NCBI GenBank assembly: GCA_013146195.2
Contig: CM028383.1
Span: 19,739,642-19,803,641, forward strand
Origin: Codonopsis lanceolata
Taxonomy: Eukaryota > Streptophyta > Magnoliopsida > Asterales > Campanulaceae
Direction: 5' to 3'
DNA: 64,000 bases
The position numbers and the translations under genes are program-made. A model generated the notes under the pieces. That model was given only the letters and a program-made list of their open reading frames with translations, was not told where the DNA came from and did no database searches. This document shows, piece after piece, positions 12,897 through 24,732 of this stretch. The number at the start of each line of letters is the position of its first letter. Position 1 is the first letter of the stretch.

Positions 12897-13037
12897 ACCC
12901 TACGAAGGGCGCAGAGAGAGAGAGAGAGAGAGAAAAAATCGCACCTTCACTGTGTGAAAAACTTGCTCAACCTCCTGAGAGTTGTGATCCTCGAATGCTC
13001 AGTTCAAATGCATGACCATCCAAAAAACTTCCTGTAC

Positions 13038-13568
13038 TGGAGTCTAAATCATAAACTTCTTCATTATTCAAAAGGCTTATGTTGCCAAATAACACTCGGG
13101 TTATTAGCATTTCACATGTGATAGGGAGGCATTCCTCATCCTAGATGGATTGACGAATCGTCTGGAAGGAGCAGAGAAAGTGGCTGATAATCCTAGAATT
13201 TTTTCTGGTGTTGTACCGAGACAATTTTCCTCTCTGAATTGCTTGGATGATGAGTGAGAAGACAACTTTAGACCAATTCAGATCTTCAAATTTGAGAACT
13301 GCAATAGCAAGGTTCCGAAGTCTTTGGATGAAAATTCTTGACCCAGGTCCATAAAACAAAAGGCATTGGCTCATAATTTCACATACGCAGTGCAAATCTA
13401 AAGGATATTCATGAATGTCCATTGAACAATAATCATCTTGAGAATTGATGCCAGTTATTTGAAGCCATGACTCATTGACAGAGGAATTATCGAGAGAGGA
13501 GGGGCCAATAATGGGAGTTGAAACACCCATGAGAGGCTTCCAACGCCAAACATGACATTTGTGCCTCT
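13038..13568 (-). pseudogene. Middle fragment of an unidentified split gene
   Basis: On the minus strand a frame of about 150 codons runs from the LTR border at 13,568 to a TAG at 13,141, then continues in the same frame for over 30 further codons to the LINE insertion site at 13,038. Composition is mixed and protein-like, with words such as CHVWRWKPLMGVSTPIIGP and LRNLAIAVLKFEDLNW. I do not recognise a domain. The fragment is bounded on one side by the Tat/Ogre-like element's target-site duplication (13,569-13,573) and on the other by that of LINE 1, so it is a relic older than both. It might be host-derived, from another transposon, or an endogenous viral remnant; nothing visible decides. 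Confidence 0.5.
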
Positions 13569-13933
13569 GACGTTTGTAGACACCCCAATTTCGTACCCCA
13601 GATACATGACATGACAAAAAATATCAAGAACTGTTAAAACATTAACAAATGTCAAGTTACAGGGTCAAAATTGCAAAAGGACAAAGCAGGATGCACAAAA
13701 GGACAAATTGCAGGGGGTCAAAATGTCAAAAAAAGAGAAAGTTTGAGGTTTAGGCACCACCTACCAGGGGTTTGGGGGTGGCGCCCAAACCTCCCATAGG
13801 TGGCACCCAAACCACCTCCCAGCCTACTGTTCATCCAACAATTTGCCGCATTGCACAATTCGTCGAACGCGGTGTACAACCCTCTGATGCACGGGAAGAA
13901 ATCTCAAAATTCCAGCGATGTCCTAGCCTCCTC

Positions 13934-13943
13934 CTATAAATAG
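13934..13943 (+). promoter_or_regulatory. TATA box of LTR 1
   Basis: CTATAAATAG lies 360 bp into the LTR. The same word is kept in LTR 2 and LTR 3, followed by AGGCCTCCGG and a pyrimidine-rich CTCCTTCATTC about 25 bp downstream, where LTR transcription would be expected to begin. Confidence 0.7.
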
Positions 13944-14873
13944 AGGCCTCCGGCTCCTTCATTCAGCGTTCAATTCATCCGTAAGATTTCTCTGCGTTCT
14001 CGTTACGCTGAAGAAATAAATACCGATAGATCACCCACAAAAGCCTCGAAACCCTGCCAAACCTCCGCCAAACACAAATCCAACCGGTAGAAGTGTACCT
14101 TAGCCCCCCAGCTAGGTATCCACCCCTTTTCCCCGGTCCAAAAATCGTGGATAGAGCGCTTGTTTCGCTCGATTTAAAAGGCCGAAATAGCCGAGTAAGC
14201 CGTTACTCGCCCAAATTCACCTTTTCCACCAAACAAACAACCTAAATAAACAGCTACCGCCCGATCCCGAGGACAAAAAGTAACTTTCGGAGCGATTCTG
14301 TTGCCCAAATTCACACAACACACAACTTCAACCTGCACTGCACTGGACAAGAAAAAAGACTCTCTCCCCGAGGGACAGAGCGAGCACACCCCTACGCCGT
14401 GTGTAAGCTTTTATTGTTAAAGTCTTTTATTTCTATGTAATAGTATTATTTTCAGTCCGGCCCAATGTAGATATATAAGCAGTTGTGCTGCCCGGATTTT
14501 ATTAGGAAATAGTACTAAATGTAGCCGTTATTATGACAAAATATTTTTAGATAAGTTTATATTTATTTACTTTATTTATTCAATAAAGTCTTTATTTGTA
14601 AATGTATTATTTCCGGTCCGGTTCAATATCAAAATATAAGCAGTTATGCTGCCCGGATTTTGTTAGGAAATAATACTAAATAGAGCCGTTATAATGGCCA
14701 AATATTTTTAAATGTGTCTGTAATTATTGGAAAGAGACGGCTGCGAGTCCGTAAATAATGTGGACACGAATGTATTTGTTTAAATTTCCCTTGTCATTAT
14801 AATACCTTATTTATTTTCTACGTAAATGTGACAATACGCATACTTCAGCCAAAAACGTTTCGAGACCGAAAGG

Positions 14874-14906
14874 ACGAGTTGGGTGCCTAGCACCTTCCCA
14901 ACTCGT
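14874..14906 (+). promoter_or_regulatory. Strong hairpin in the R/U5 part of LTR 1
   Basis: The arms ACGAGTTGG and CCAACTCGT enclose a second inverted repeat, GGTGC-CTA-GCACC, giving a nearly unbroken stem-loop. It is conserved at 31,637-31,669 in LTR 3 and recognisable at 3,670-3,700 as a relic. Position and shape suggest a role in RNA 3'-end formation or packaging; that is inference. Confidence 0.6.
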
Positions 14907-15414
14907 AACTTAGCCTCCGAACCCGCTTTCTAAAATCTTTGGTTTTCTTTTCTGGTTTTCCTTTATTTTTGCCTTAAAATAAAGGTGGTGACTCTAAAAC
15001 ATTTTGGATCCAGTGGGGCCTCGCAACATATTTCTTTGCACTTTCACGTTCTCCCCTAAACAAGGGAGAATGTGAATGGAAAGGTGATGTATTCCTATGT
15101 CCTGGTATCCCCTAAACAACGGATAACTTGACGTAGAAAACCCAAAGCACTCATAGTGATCTGAAATAGGCCATAAGGCTATTTTCATAAAATCCATAGT
15201 GGGGGCGTCGCGATATTCTTTCTTGCACTTCTCTATTTTCCCTGAAAGATAAAGGGGAGAATGGGAATGGAAGAGTAATGCATTCCCATATCCTGTTATC
15301 CACGAAATAAGAGATAACTTGACATGGGAAACCATTAGTTCCCATATTGGATACAAAATCCACTCAGGGCAACCGAGGCACATTCCAACGTGCTACTATA
15401 GACAACACTCCTCT

Positions 15415-18400
15415 TGTGAGAACCCAAACCCCATTTCATGTTTTCCATCATTATAACATGTTTATAATATGTCTTTACATATTTGAGACTTCATTTTATT
15501 CATATCGTGTCGGCATTGAATTGGTTAAGATCATAATAGAGTAATGGTCTTCCATGCGTTGCATGCCTTGCTGTTGTTGTTTCGGGTGTTCATATTAACG
15601 TGTTAGCACCTTAATAAGTCTCATGAGAGTCTTAATACCTTGCATACAAGATTTACAATGTTCATCTTAGTTGTTTCATGCTTGGTTGGGAGTTTAGAAG
15701 CTTCGTTGCTTCGTTTGTGTTTTGTGGTTTTACATCATTGCTTGTATTGCCTTCATTTCGTCTCGAGAGAAGTTCGGTTGAGTTCTAGGCCTTGAATACA
15801 AGTAATAACCATGTTTAAACTAGCCTTGTACATGTTCATAGATTGGTTGCATTTGGAAATAAGATGACCAACTTATTACTTCACAGATTCAGTCCGGTTT
15901 TTGGGTGAACTTCGGAAAAATTCTGGTACCAATATACTAAAGAGAATTTTCTAAAAATTTATTATGTTTTACCTACATATGTTAGGATACTCCCTGTAAA
16001 TTTTGGTAATTTTACAAGGTGTCTAAGTACCTCATTTAGGTCTTGACTTACGACTGTGCCAGAATTCTATTTTCAGGAAATCAGCTTCGGTACTTGATTT
16101 TGTTGTAACTTTATTTTGATGAATATAAGTCCAAATTGAGTAATTTAAAACTATAAAATATAGTTTAATGAGTCTACTTTCATAAAAATCAAAAATCACC
16201 TCATTTGGAGTTGTGAGCAATTTATGGTCGATTTTACAAGATCGACTGTCCAGTAACAACAATCTGGAAATTGGCCATGAATAGTGGAAGCGCTCGCATG
16301 GGTCCAAAATGATGCGACCGCATTGTGCCAGATTCAGGTTTGTGTCATTTTCTGGTTGATTTTGGTTGTTGACCCAAGTGCCCTTGCCCTTGGCCGACCT
16401 TGGTGAGTCTAAGCCACCTTTGTTGACTTGTCTAGGACCCTTATTGACCCTTGGATCATGGTTTATCAAAGGCTAGCATGCCTTGGCCAATTAGAAGTCT
16501 CTTAACCCATTCACTTGGATTGGGGAGTTTGAGGGGAGGTATATAAACACAAGTTCAGCCCTTCCAGCCATTTTAGCTCATCTAAAACCAGAGAACCAGA
16601 AGCTTGAGCTCCAAATTCGTCCATGGAGGAGACCCTAGGTTGAAGGACCATTTCCCGGAGATCCGGTGGTCCGATTGTCGAACCGAGACCGCCAAATCGA
16701 AGCTCTTGATCATCTCTACAAGAATCCTCTCTTTAATCAACCTTTCCTCCATTAATCATAGGACTAAGGTGAGTGACAATTCCCTGAGATTTTCATGTTA
16801 AACAAAATAGCATGACCCCTTCATTATAGTTGTTTTAATGTTGATTGTGAACATCTTTTGTGAAGACACAACCTTCAATTCAACATATAAAATGTGAGTA
16901 TGATTTTATGAAATCTCTATGAAGTTATGATTTTGACATTTATTAAAGCATGAATGTTGTTTGTATTAAGCTTGGGAATAACTCTTGTGAAAGAATTCGG
17001 TTCAATTCAAGGTTTAACAAAATCACCGAAACTAGGGTTTGAAACTCGAGATTGTGTTTAAGGCTAGTTCGAGGACATGAACGGCTTAGTTATCAAGTTC
17101 TAAATGAACGGAGAACTTAGAAAAGGGCAATGTGATACATATAGCATCAATGCTCTTCTTGGTTGAATTTTAGTAAAACTCACCGAAGTTGAAATTAGGG
17201 AGTTATGAACAATACCGACTCCACAATCAATCCCTACGACGAATGTAGTTCGTTAGACTAATGAATTAGCTTTCGATACTTTGAGATGGATTGATGCTTA
17301 TGCCTTGAGGTTTATGTGCTTTTAAGACTCGATTGAGTTCTTATGCGTTTATGTGATCGTGTGAAGTAAATGCATGATCGAGAGCATGTTAGAGAATGAT
17401 ATATCTATTTAACATGATGAATTTAGTGCGTTAGACTAATGAAGTAGCTTACGTGACTTTGGGATGGATTGAAGGGCATAATTGAAATGTGTGCTTATAA
17501 GACTCGATCGAGTTCTTATGTGGTTTGTGTGATCGTGTGAAGTAAATGCATGATTGAGAGCATGTTGTAGAATAGTGTACCTATTTGACATGTCGAATTC
17601 TTATTTGATTCCTTAAATGAGTAAACAACTACTTGTTGAATAAGTTCGCTCTTGTCGAACTTATTCCTTATTTGAGATTTCATGACCAGTAAACATCTAC
17701 TTGGCATTGCATGAGTCCAGCTGGCATATTTGATTGAGTCGTTGGTGTGACAATGCATCGCCGTCACGAGTTATGGGGCTCGTGATAGTGATGGGTTGTT
17801 ATACCGGTTTTTATCACACACGCCTCCACCTTTGTTGGCCCAGGGGAAGTAGCACCTTTGTAACCAAGAGAGCACATTGGAAGGTCTAAGTACCAAGGAG
17901 AGAGCTTGGTACCGAGCGAGAACTCTCGGTACTCGAGTAGAGAACTCGATACTTTGATACACTAATCACGGGTATCATTGGCACGAATGTTAACGCTGTA
18001 TTGCAGAGCTACGTAGCGGCATCGGTTTCATATCATATCCTCCGTATATGTGGTTTACCTTTATAGCACTTATGTGAAACAATGTGCTACCATGGATATG
18101 TGTTTTAAGTGTTTATTAAATGAACGCTTTGATTGACTTGATATTAAAAATGATATCTTGATATGTATGCTGCATGATGCCATGACATGCATAATTGTTA
18201 ACTCACAAAGTCTTTATGACTTACCCCTCCCTTTTATCGCTTTAGATCCGAGCCGTTCGTACCGCTCGTTGAGTGTTGCGGATTTGCGCTTGTCCGTGAT
18301 CGCACGCGACGAGGTTGTGGTTTTTAGATGTCCTTATTTTGTTCTGTTTTGTAAGGACGTTGGGTATAGCAAGTCATTTAGACTTCGCTTGGGAATTTGG

Positions 18401-18819
18401 TTTTGTTGTATTTATGTCTATACTTGTATTCTATTTTGAGTGCCGGCGCATGTACGCCGAGCCTTGTATAGATGTAGTATGGTTCACGTGATTTATCTTC
18501 CGCTGGGCATTACTTTAGCTCTTATTTAAGTATGTTGTTCTCCCAAGCATGTTATAGCCGTAGCCGCCGAGGTATATTTGCATGAACGTGTAGTGTTGGG
18601 TTCCGGTAGTAAAGTCGCCGATGATTTGGTATAATTGTATTAATTGTTATATCAGGTGTAAAAAGTTTTAAATTATTCCGGCCTTTTGGTGCCGAGTCGC
18701 GCTTCATCTGAAATGTTGCGTCACGTCGTTTTCCAAAACTGAGTCTTTGCATGTATTGTTGTCTTATTTGGACGACTTGACTTGTGATTCCATCTCGGGT
18801 TCCTGGTCGGGTCGTCACA
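15415..18819 (+). mobile_element. Solo LTR of a Tekay-like Ty3/gypsy family inside LTR 1
   Basis: A 3.4 kb segment starts TGTGAGAACCC and ends GGGTCGTCACA, flanked by the 5 bp duplication CCTCT at 15,410-15,414 and 18,820-18,824. It interrupts LTR 1 exactly where LTR 3 is continuous (32,168). A plus-strand TATA box at 16,540 fits an LTR. Reverse-complemented, it shares landmarks with the LTR at 44,163 (TGTGACGACCC start, GACGTGACGCAACATT or GCGTGACGCAACATT, CGGCTATAACATGC or CGGCTACAACATGC), so both are one broad family. A 178 bp segment is tandemly duplicated at about 17,241-17,418 and 17,419-17,596. No internal coding region is left, as expected after LTR-LTR recombination. Confidence 0.85.
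16540..16549 (+). promoter_or_regulatory. TATA box of the solo Tekay-like LTR
   Basis: TATATAAACA follows a GAGGGGAGG stretch, about 1.1 kb into the LTR. A matching minus-strand TATA box occurs about 1.0 kb into the related LTR at 59,623-44,163, which sets the orientation of both. Confidence 0.6.
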
Positions 18820-18937
18820 CCTCTCGCACTTTGGATTTCGTCTTCCCTAAACAAGGGAGGGTGGAACGAGCAAGTGGTGTCCCGTGATCCGCACGCACGC
18901 GCACCAAGGGGCGGGCGCGGGCGCGGAGAACCTCACA

Positions 18938-18960
18938 TGCGACTCTACTCGCTGGGACGT
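18938..18960 (+). other. Primer-binding site of the Tat/Ogre-like element
   Basis: Directly after the LTR end ACCTCACA the sequence reads TGCGACTCTACTCGCTGGGA. It resembles TGGCGACTCTGCTGGGGA, the form complementary to the 3' end of tRNA-Arg that is known for Ogre/Tat elements, with a few changes. Confidence 0.65.
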
Positions 18961-19165
18961 TTGTTTTATTTAAATAAAATGGAGGACTAGACTCGCAAAA
19001 TAATTTTTTTTTTGTTTTATTTGTTTATTGCGGTATGCTTGTCATATTAATTTACGCATTAGAATAAAGTGTTCCCATTAGGCCAGTATGTAGCCATATT
19101 TGGATATGATCCTCCATCCGGCAGCCAGTTCATTTTGATACCCGTTACATGCATGTTTAAGAGTA

Positions 19166-19194
19166 TAATATATATATATATATATATATATATG
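19166..19194. repeat. (AT)n microsatellite in the element leader
   Basis: A run of about 14 TA units sits in the untranslated leader between the primer-binding site and gag. A second run is at 22,386-22,411 downstream of gag. Confidence 0.9.
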
Positions 19195-20574
19195 CATTCA
19201 TTCTACATTTTTATTTTGGGGATTAGGACCCATTTTCTAAAAATAAATAGATTCCCCACTTTTCTTTCTATTTCTTGATGGTATGCTTGCTTGCTCGCGG
19301 CTTAAGCTAAAGCCGAGAAAATCCACACACAACAACAACACGAGGCTATATCTGCTTTTATTTTCTATTTCTATATCTCGAATAATAAAAAAACTTCCTT
19401 TACTCTTTAGATACCACACACGCGCACATGCATATAAATATATTCGAATCGCTACCCTACACCATAGCCAGATTTTACCTCATAAACCAACGTTAGGCTG
19501 CATATAGATTTTAGGACACTTCAAGATCGAATAGGTTTTTGCATTTTAAATTATGAGGTCGGCCCGAAAAAAAAATATGCGCAAGACAAAAAAAAAAAGA
19601 TATCTTAAAGCCAAAAAAATGTGCGCAAGTTCAAAAAAATGTTAAAAATGTGCGCAAGTCAAAAAAAAAATACGCACAAGTAAAAAAAAAATAAGCAAAG
19701 TCGAAAAAAAAAATACACTAGGGCTGATTTATTATTTTCAAATGCTCGACCTAGACCATTTCGAATGGTGGATCAGGAAAGAGTATAGGCCCTTACTTTG
19801 GGATCGATCCGATCTCGAGAAGTCGAAGGCGGTGGAATACGTTGGTCATACTCGGAGAAAGAATCCATTATTCGGAAAGTCACGACCTTTGTCAAAATTA
19901 AGCGAGTGCTTATCCGGTCATTTGTAGGAATAATAAATAATAATAAAATATACTAATAAAAGGCCTGCTTGTACTCAAGCCAGAAAAGCCTTGACCCGAC
20001 CTTCGATACGAGCCCATTTTCCCGAAACTGGCCGAATTTGGAAAGAGCGATCTTGGCCGATTGATACGGGAATCAAGTCACGAGATCGGTCGAGAGAGTA
20101 TCGAAGCGGTCGGTCGGGACAAAAAGCATTTCAGACTGGCAGTCCGAGATCCACGTATGGCGATGGCGAGAAAGTGAGCGATCCGCTATGGAGTACAGAT
20201 ATAGGGGCTCGAGGGTATGCTCCGACTCGGCAATGCGGCGGTGGCTAGACAATTTGAAATTTGGGTGCAGGCCGAATAATGAGCCAAATGGCTAACACAG
20301 TACAAAGCTTGAAATCCGGTGGTGAGGTAATTTCTTCCCTGCAGTTCCCGAGGAAGCATCAACCTCACATACACTTCCAAACCCAAACCCTCAGCTAAAC
20401 ACTAACCCACCAAACACTGCCGTCACTCCAAATCCTAACCCTCCACCAACTCCCTACTACCCAAATGTCAATCCTTACTCATCATATCGTCCATATCCTA
20501 TCCCAAACACCAACATTCCCGAGTCCAAATGACCTCCCTTTTCCCATAAACAACCCACTCCAAAATAGCCACAT

Positions 20575-22120
20575 ATGGATCCCCAAGCTATAACCCGTCG
20601 GGCCAAGTTACTACCTACTTACCTCGATGATCACGGCCATCGGGTAGAAACCATCCGAAATCCACCGGCTACACTACCTGCCCAAAATCCATATCACGCG
20701 ATAACCCACCGGCTTCGACATCCACCGGCTCAAAACCTATATCCGGCATTTCAAAACCGTGCCACATCAACAATCCACCAACCCAAAATCCTATCTTGCC
20801 CAAAATCCTATCTTGCCCGAAGTCTCTATCCAGCCCAAAACCCATATCTGGCTCAAAATCCTTGCCTGACTCAGAATCTCTATCCAGCTCAAAACCCATA
20901 TCGGCTCCAAATCCGGGTCGGCAAGGAGTCCATATCCGGCCCAAAATCCATACTCGGCTCAAAATCCGACCCGAGGATCCATACCTGACTCAAAATCCAT
21001 ACCAAACACCACGGCCGAAATTAACCCAGCTTTCCCAAATCCTATCACGCGAGCATATACCTAAAACCAACTCCCCCAGCCACCAAAATGGAGGCCGACA
21101 TGGAAAACATGAAAACCATGATGCTCAAACTTCTCAACAAAGGGGAATTCTCTACGGCATTAAAACCATTAACTACCCCCAAATTTCAAAATGCGGAGCA
21201 TAGAAAAATTCGGCGGAATTTGGATGCCTATCTCCCACCTAAAATCTTACTCTACTGGCATGCAATCAAGAGGGGTTAGTTTCGAAGCCATGGCCTCCAA
21301 TTTTCACCTCACCTTAATAGGGGCTGCTAAACAATGGTTAATGCTAGCAGATGATAGCACCATGGGCACTTGGGACCAAATCGCTGAAGGGTTCCTAGAA
21401 AGGTACAAAGATAATACCATCACTGAAAATAAAGGGAACTTGAGGCATGCACCCAAAAAAAATGAAACATTCGCGAGAATTTGCGACGGATGGAAGGATA
21501 AAGTCGCCCGGACTTTGGGCAGACGGACGATCCGTTTGAATCATGCGAGAATGTTCATCAAAACCTCCGACCCATTTACCTAGGCGCATGCGGTATCTCT
21601 ATAGCAATTTCAAAGAAATAATGGAGATAGGAGTCCGTATTGATGAGGAAATACGCACTGGATCCCTAGAAATTGATGCACATACACCCCCAATTTCACT
21701 CTGCAACTCTGAATCAGATGAAGAATCTTCGGAAGAAGTCAACGTGGTTGAAAGGATTTCACCTGGTAAATACAGTAATGTGTCATGGTCATACAAGACG
21801 AAGGAATCTGTCAACTCTGTTGAAGGAAGTAGTAATTCCATCAAGAACCTTATAGGACCCTACCAAGCAAAAGAAGGCATTACGATGGGCGAATGCCCCA
21901 ATGTCCTGATTTTCCAAGGCTTAATGGCACGAGGAGTTTTGAAACCAATGGAAAATTATCGACCTCCGCCAAAGCTATCGAGACACGTGGGACCACTCTC
22001 GGTATTGCGAGTATCATCGTAGCGATGGCCATCAGCGATAAAGTGTTATAAGCTCGAGAAGTGCCATCAAGATCTTATTGATGGCCAAATCATTGAAAAG
22101 CCGCACCCATGATTGTCTCT
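20575..22120 (+). pseudogene. gag of the Tat/Ogre-like element, frameshifted
   Basis: The N-terminal part (20,575-20,990) is a low-complexity region made of AQNPY-like units. The conserved gag core follows at about 21,190-21,580, in the order IEKFGGIWMPISHLKSY, FHLTLIGAAKQWLMLADD, TWDQIAEGFLERYKDN and ETFARICDGWKDKVA. This is the retrotransposon gag domain that builds the cytoplasmic particle. A further frame (21,543-22,022) continues with RIDEEIRTG, an acidic ESDEESSEEV stretch and GVLKPMENYRPPP. It ends at a degenerate C-x2-H-x4-H-type finger near 22,000 (CEYHRSDGHQ), characteristic of Tat gag. At least three frame changes separate the pieces. Some may be sequence errors, since copies differ at CAG/CTG sites. 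Confidence 0.8.
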
Positions 22121-22129
22121 AGTAAAAGG

Positions 22130-24725
22130 GAAAATACCCTAGAATACCCTTGTATACACCTCCAAAGACTCTTTGTACCTTTGAATGTCCTTTTGTATAA
22201 AATCTCCAGAAACAACTTTTCAACCCCGTCAATTTTCATAAATTTTGGGATCCTTGTTGTTTTGGTACCACTAACAAATTTTTGAAAAATTAACTATTGC
22301 CTTCTCACGAGAGATGTCCAGTAATTTTGTCAAATAAAAAATCAATTAAAAAAAATCCATGTGTAATATAGTTTTTCTTTTCAATATATATATATATATA
22401 TATATATATAATCGTTTCTTTTATAAAAAAAAAACAAAAAAAATTGTTTCAAACAAAACTCTTTTCAACCAGCGTCGAGTTGAATTTTCATGAGAGTAAT
22501 TTTGGGATCATCCTTGTTGTCTTTTTTTCCCAAAACGGTACCATTTTAATTTTCATGCAAAAAAAAAGAAGAAAAGAAAAAAAAATTTTGCGTGAAAAAA
22601 TTAACAAAAAAAAAAAAAAGAATATTAAGCCATTACTGAAGGGCTCGAATCCGGGAGCAACAATTCAAGATTGTATCTCTTTTCGAGTGCACGTAATCCA
22701 ATCGAGTCCTCGGATCGAGCTTTCAAAGGTATCCATCTCGATATTCAAGTCTGTAAATTCTTGCTTCTCCTTTATTAGCTTGTCAAGTTTTCTTCTTGAT
22801 CTCAGGCACATATCGCCAAAGTATTTGTAAAAAAAAAAAAAGAAAAAAAAGAAAGAGAGAATGATGATGATGTCAACTCATGAAAAACATGATAAAACTA
22901 CGGGTTGATAATGAGTCATTTCAAAATATGGACCCACAAACCATTAAAAAATTGTTCGATGAAGCAACCTTCTTGGTGAAAGGTCATCTTCGACCCATTG
23001 CGACCGAGCTATTAAATGGCACACTAGGGGCTTCAACCATACACCAAACCTCTTCCAAATACTGAACAAATCCACCATACACCAAAGTCTAACCATCCAC
23101 GAGATCAATTTCCCAAAGCTGGGTTGCTTCACCCTTATATATACATCCACCAAGAGTGACAACCTTCTTTTATCCCAAAGAGAAGACGGATATCTCTTCA
23201 AGCACTCTCCAAATTGCCAGAGGTCAACAAAAAAAAAAAAAAAAAAAGCCTCTCTTGAGAATTTCCTCAAAATTTCTCTCTAAAAAAAAAAAGAAAGAAA
23301 GAAAAAAAAGAGAGAAAAAAAGAAAAAAAAAAGCCTCTCTGAGCAACTTCCTCAAAATCTCTCCGCTAAAAAAAAAAAAAAAAGAAGAGAAAAGATCAAT
23401 CACTCTTGAACCACCCATAACCCCCACAACAGGCCGAAAAGCCAATCTCCCAACCATACCTACAAAAGCCAACTTCTATCAAACCCACGCCTAAAGCCAA
23501 AGGCGACCAATGATAAACTTAAAGGACCGCCTTTCAATGATAAACTGCGCGATCGCCTTTCCAAAAATAACCAAGTCCACAGCCCAAAATACCTTTAAAC
23601 AGGAGGCCAACCAAATCCTCAACCCTAAAAGCTAATCCATCCCAAACACTTAGACACTACACCCCAACCTAGTTGCAACTTATAGCTCTGTTTCAATCAG
23701 TTGTAACGTGATCTGGGTCCAGGACAGAACTCCTTGCTAAAGACACATGAAATTATCAAAAGATAAATGTTAAGTAGGGTCCATGAAACTCATAATACTT
23801 GGCGATAAACTCTGGATCATGACTCTTCTTTTTGTCCATTAGAGTCATCCATTTTCTCTGAGCATATTCATTTCTATCTCCCACAAAAGTCCCTCCAAAT
23901 CAAGTCTGTCTGGGGTTGTCCCTAGTTAATTTCTCCAGGAACATTCCCATCATGCAAAATTTGGTTGATCAAATTCATCCTGGGGCTTCTCCCGCCAAAC
24001 TCATGGAATATATAAAGACTCATCCTCTCCAGAAGCAGCTGTCATTTCCATCTCTGCCTGAAGAAACGAAGAAACTACAAAGGCATGATCCTTCGAAAAC
24101 AAGCGGCTTATCTTTGCATGCATTGAAAAGGCTCCTATAAGGTAAAAGCTCGCTAGTTTGAAAACCCGAAAGGGCGGCCTAGGCAAAAGTTAGAGCACAA
24201 AAAAAAAAAACAAAAAAAAAAAAAAAAACAAAAGGAAAGAAAGAAAAGTGACCCCTCTGAGGCATCGATCAGTAGGATTTACTAATCTTCTGATTGAATT
24301 CCTTTCTTGAATAATGCACTAGTCAAAAGAAAAAAAAGAGAGGCAACCCTAAACTTCACTCACCTTCATCTCAAATATCACCATCAACTCCTATAGTCAT
24401 GACTCTTCAAAGCCAACCAGAGGCCACATCTCAAGCTCTTATATTACATTTCCATCACCTTGCCTTATCTTGTCTTAACATGTTTAAGAAACGGATGATA
24501 CACATGCACATTCAAAAGTCCTTTTTCTAAGAAAAATAAAAATTGCATTCGCATGCTTGCATCTTTTGTTTGCATACTTTTATTACATCTTATCAGGTCT
24601 TCAGTCGCATCGGCTTATAAATGTTCGACCGACATCTCACCAAGGATCACCTCCCAAAGATCCTCAGCAGCATCATCAAAGCTACACAAAGGCGATCATC
24701 GACTGACGATACGCCACAACACTTC
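22130..24725 (+). other. Non-coding internal region of the Tat/Ogre-like element
   Basis: No protease, reverse transcriptase or integrase motif is visible in any frame. The region has several A-rich tracts (22,555-22,620; 23,225-23,330; 23,365-23,385; 24,200-24,245), between which a CTCTCTTGAG or CTCTCTGAGC and TTCCTCAAAAT phrase is repeated at 23,250 and 23,335. Near 24,165-24,195 lies CGGCCTAGGCAAAAGTTAG, a word common in the 3' internal part of plant Tat-type elements. Lysine-rich frames here are by-products of the A tracts. Confidence 0.6.
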
Positions 24726-24732
24726 ATAAATC

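Larger units (their letters stand above)
7243..13023 (-). mobile_element. LINE 1: full-length, decayed plant L1-type retrotransposon
   Basis: A 5.8 kb minus-strand non-LTR retrotransposon. The plus strand begins with a run of 13 T (the poly-A tail) at 7243. The element is flanked by a perfect 14 bp target-site duplication, AAAACTTCCTGTAC, at 7229-7242 and 13,024-13,037. It carries ORF1 (nucleic-acid-binding) and ORF2 (endonuclease, reverse transcriptase, RNase H) in the order normal for plant L1 elements. Its 3' end shares AAGGCTGGTTGTCCCCCTC and CTCCGTCCTCCC words with the second LINE at 33,481, so both belong to one family. Stops and frameshifts make it inactive. It interrupts an older, unidentified gene. 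Confidence 0.93.
13575..18937 (+). repeat. LTR 1 of the Tat/Ogre-like element, split by a solo LTR
   Basis: The LTR spans 13,575-15,414 plus 18,825-18,937, about 1.95 kb without the insertion. It has TG...CA ends. In order it holds a U3 region with a TATA box at 13,934, a 160 bp internal tandem duplication (about 14,420-14,735, each copy with a TCCGG, GGAAATA and GCCGTTAT pattern), a strong hairpin at 14,874, and a 3' part in which a CTAAACAAGGGAG-type block is repeated three times with variation (near 15,055, 15,250 and 18,850). Confidence 0.85.

Noticed and set aside
12905..12930. GA-rich run near the LINE 1 5' end as a promoter element
   Set aside because: A short GAGAGA run alone is not evidence; it lies in the LINE leader just ahead of ORF1.
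22944..23494. Lysine-rich and phenylalanine-rich open frames
   Set aside because: By-products of long A tracts in a non-coding internal region.
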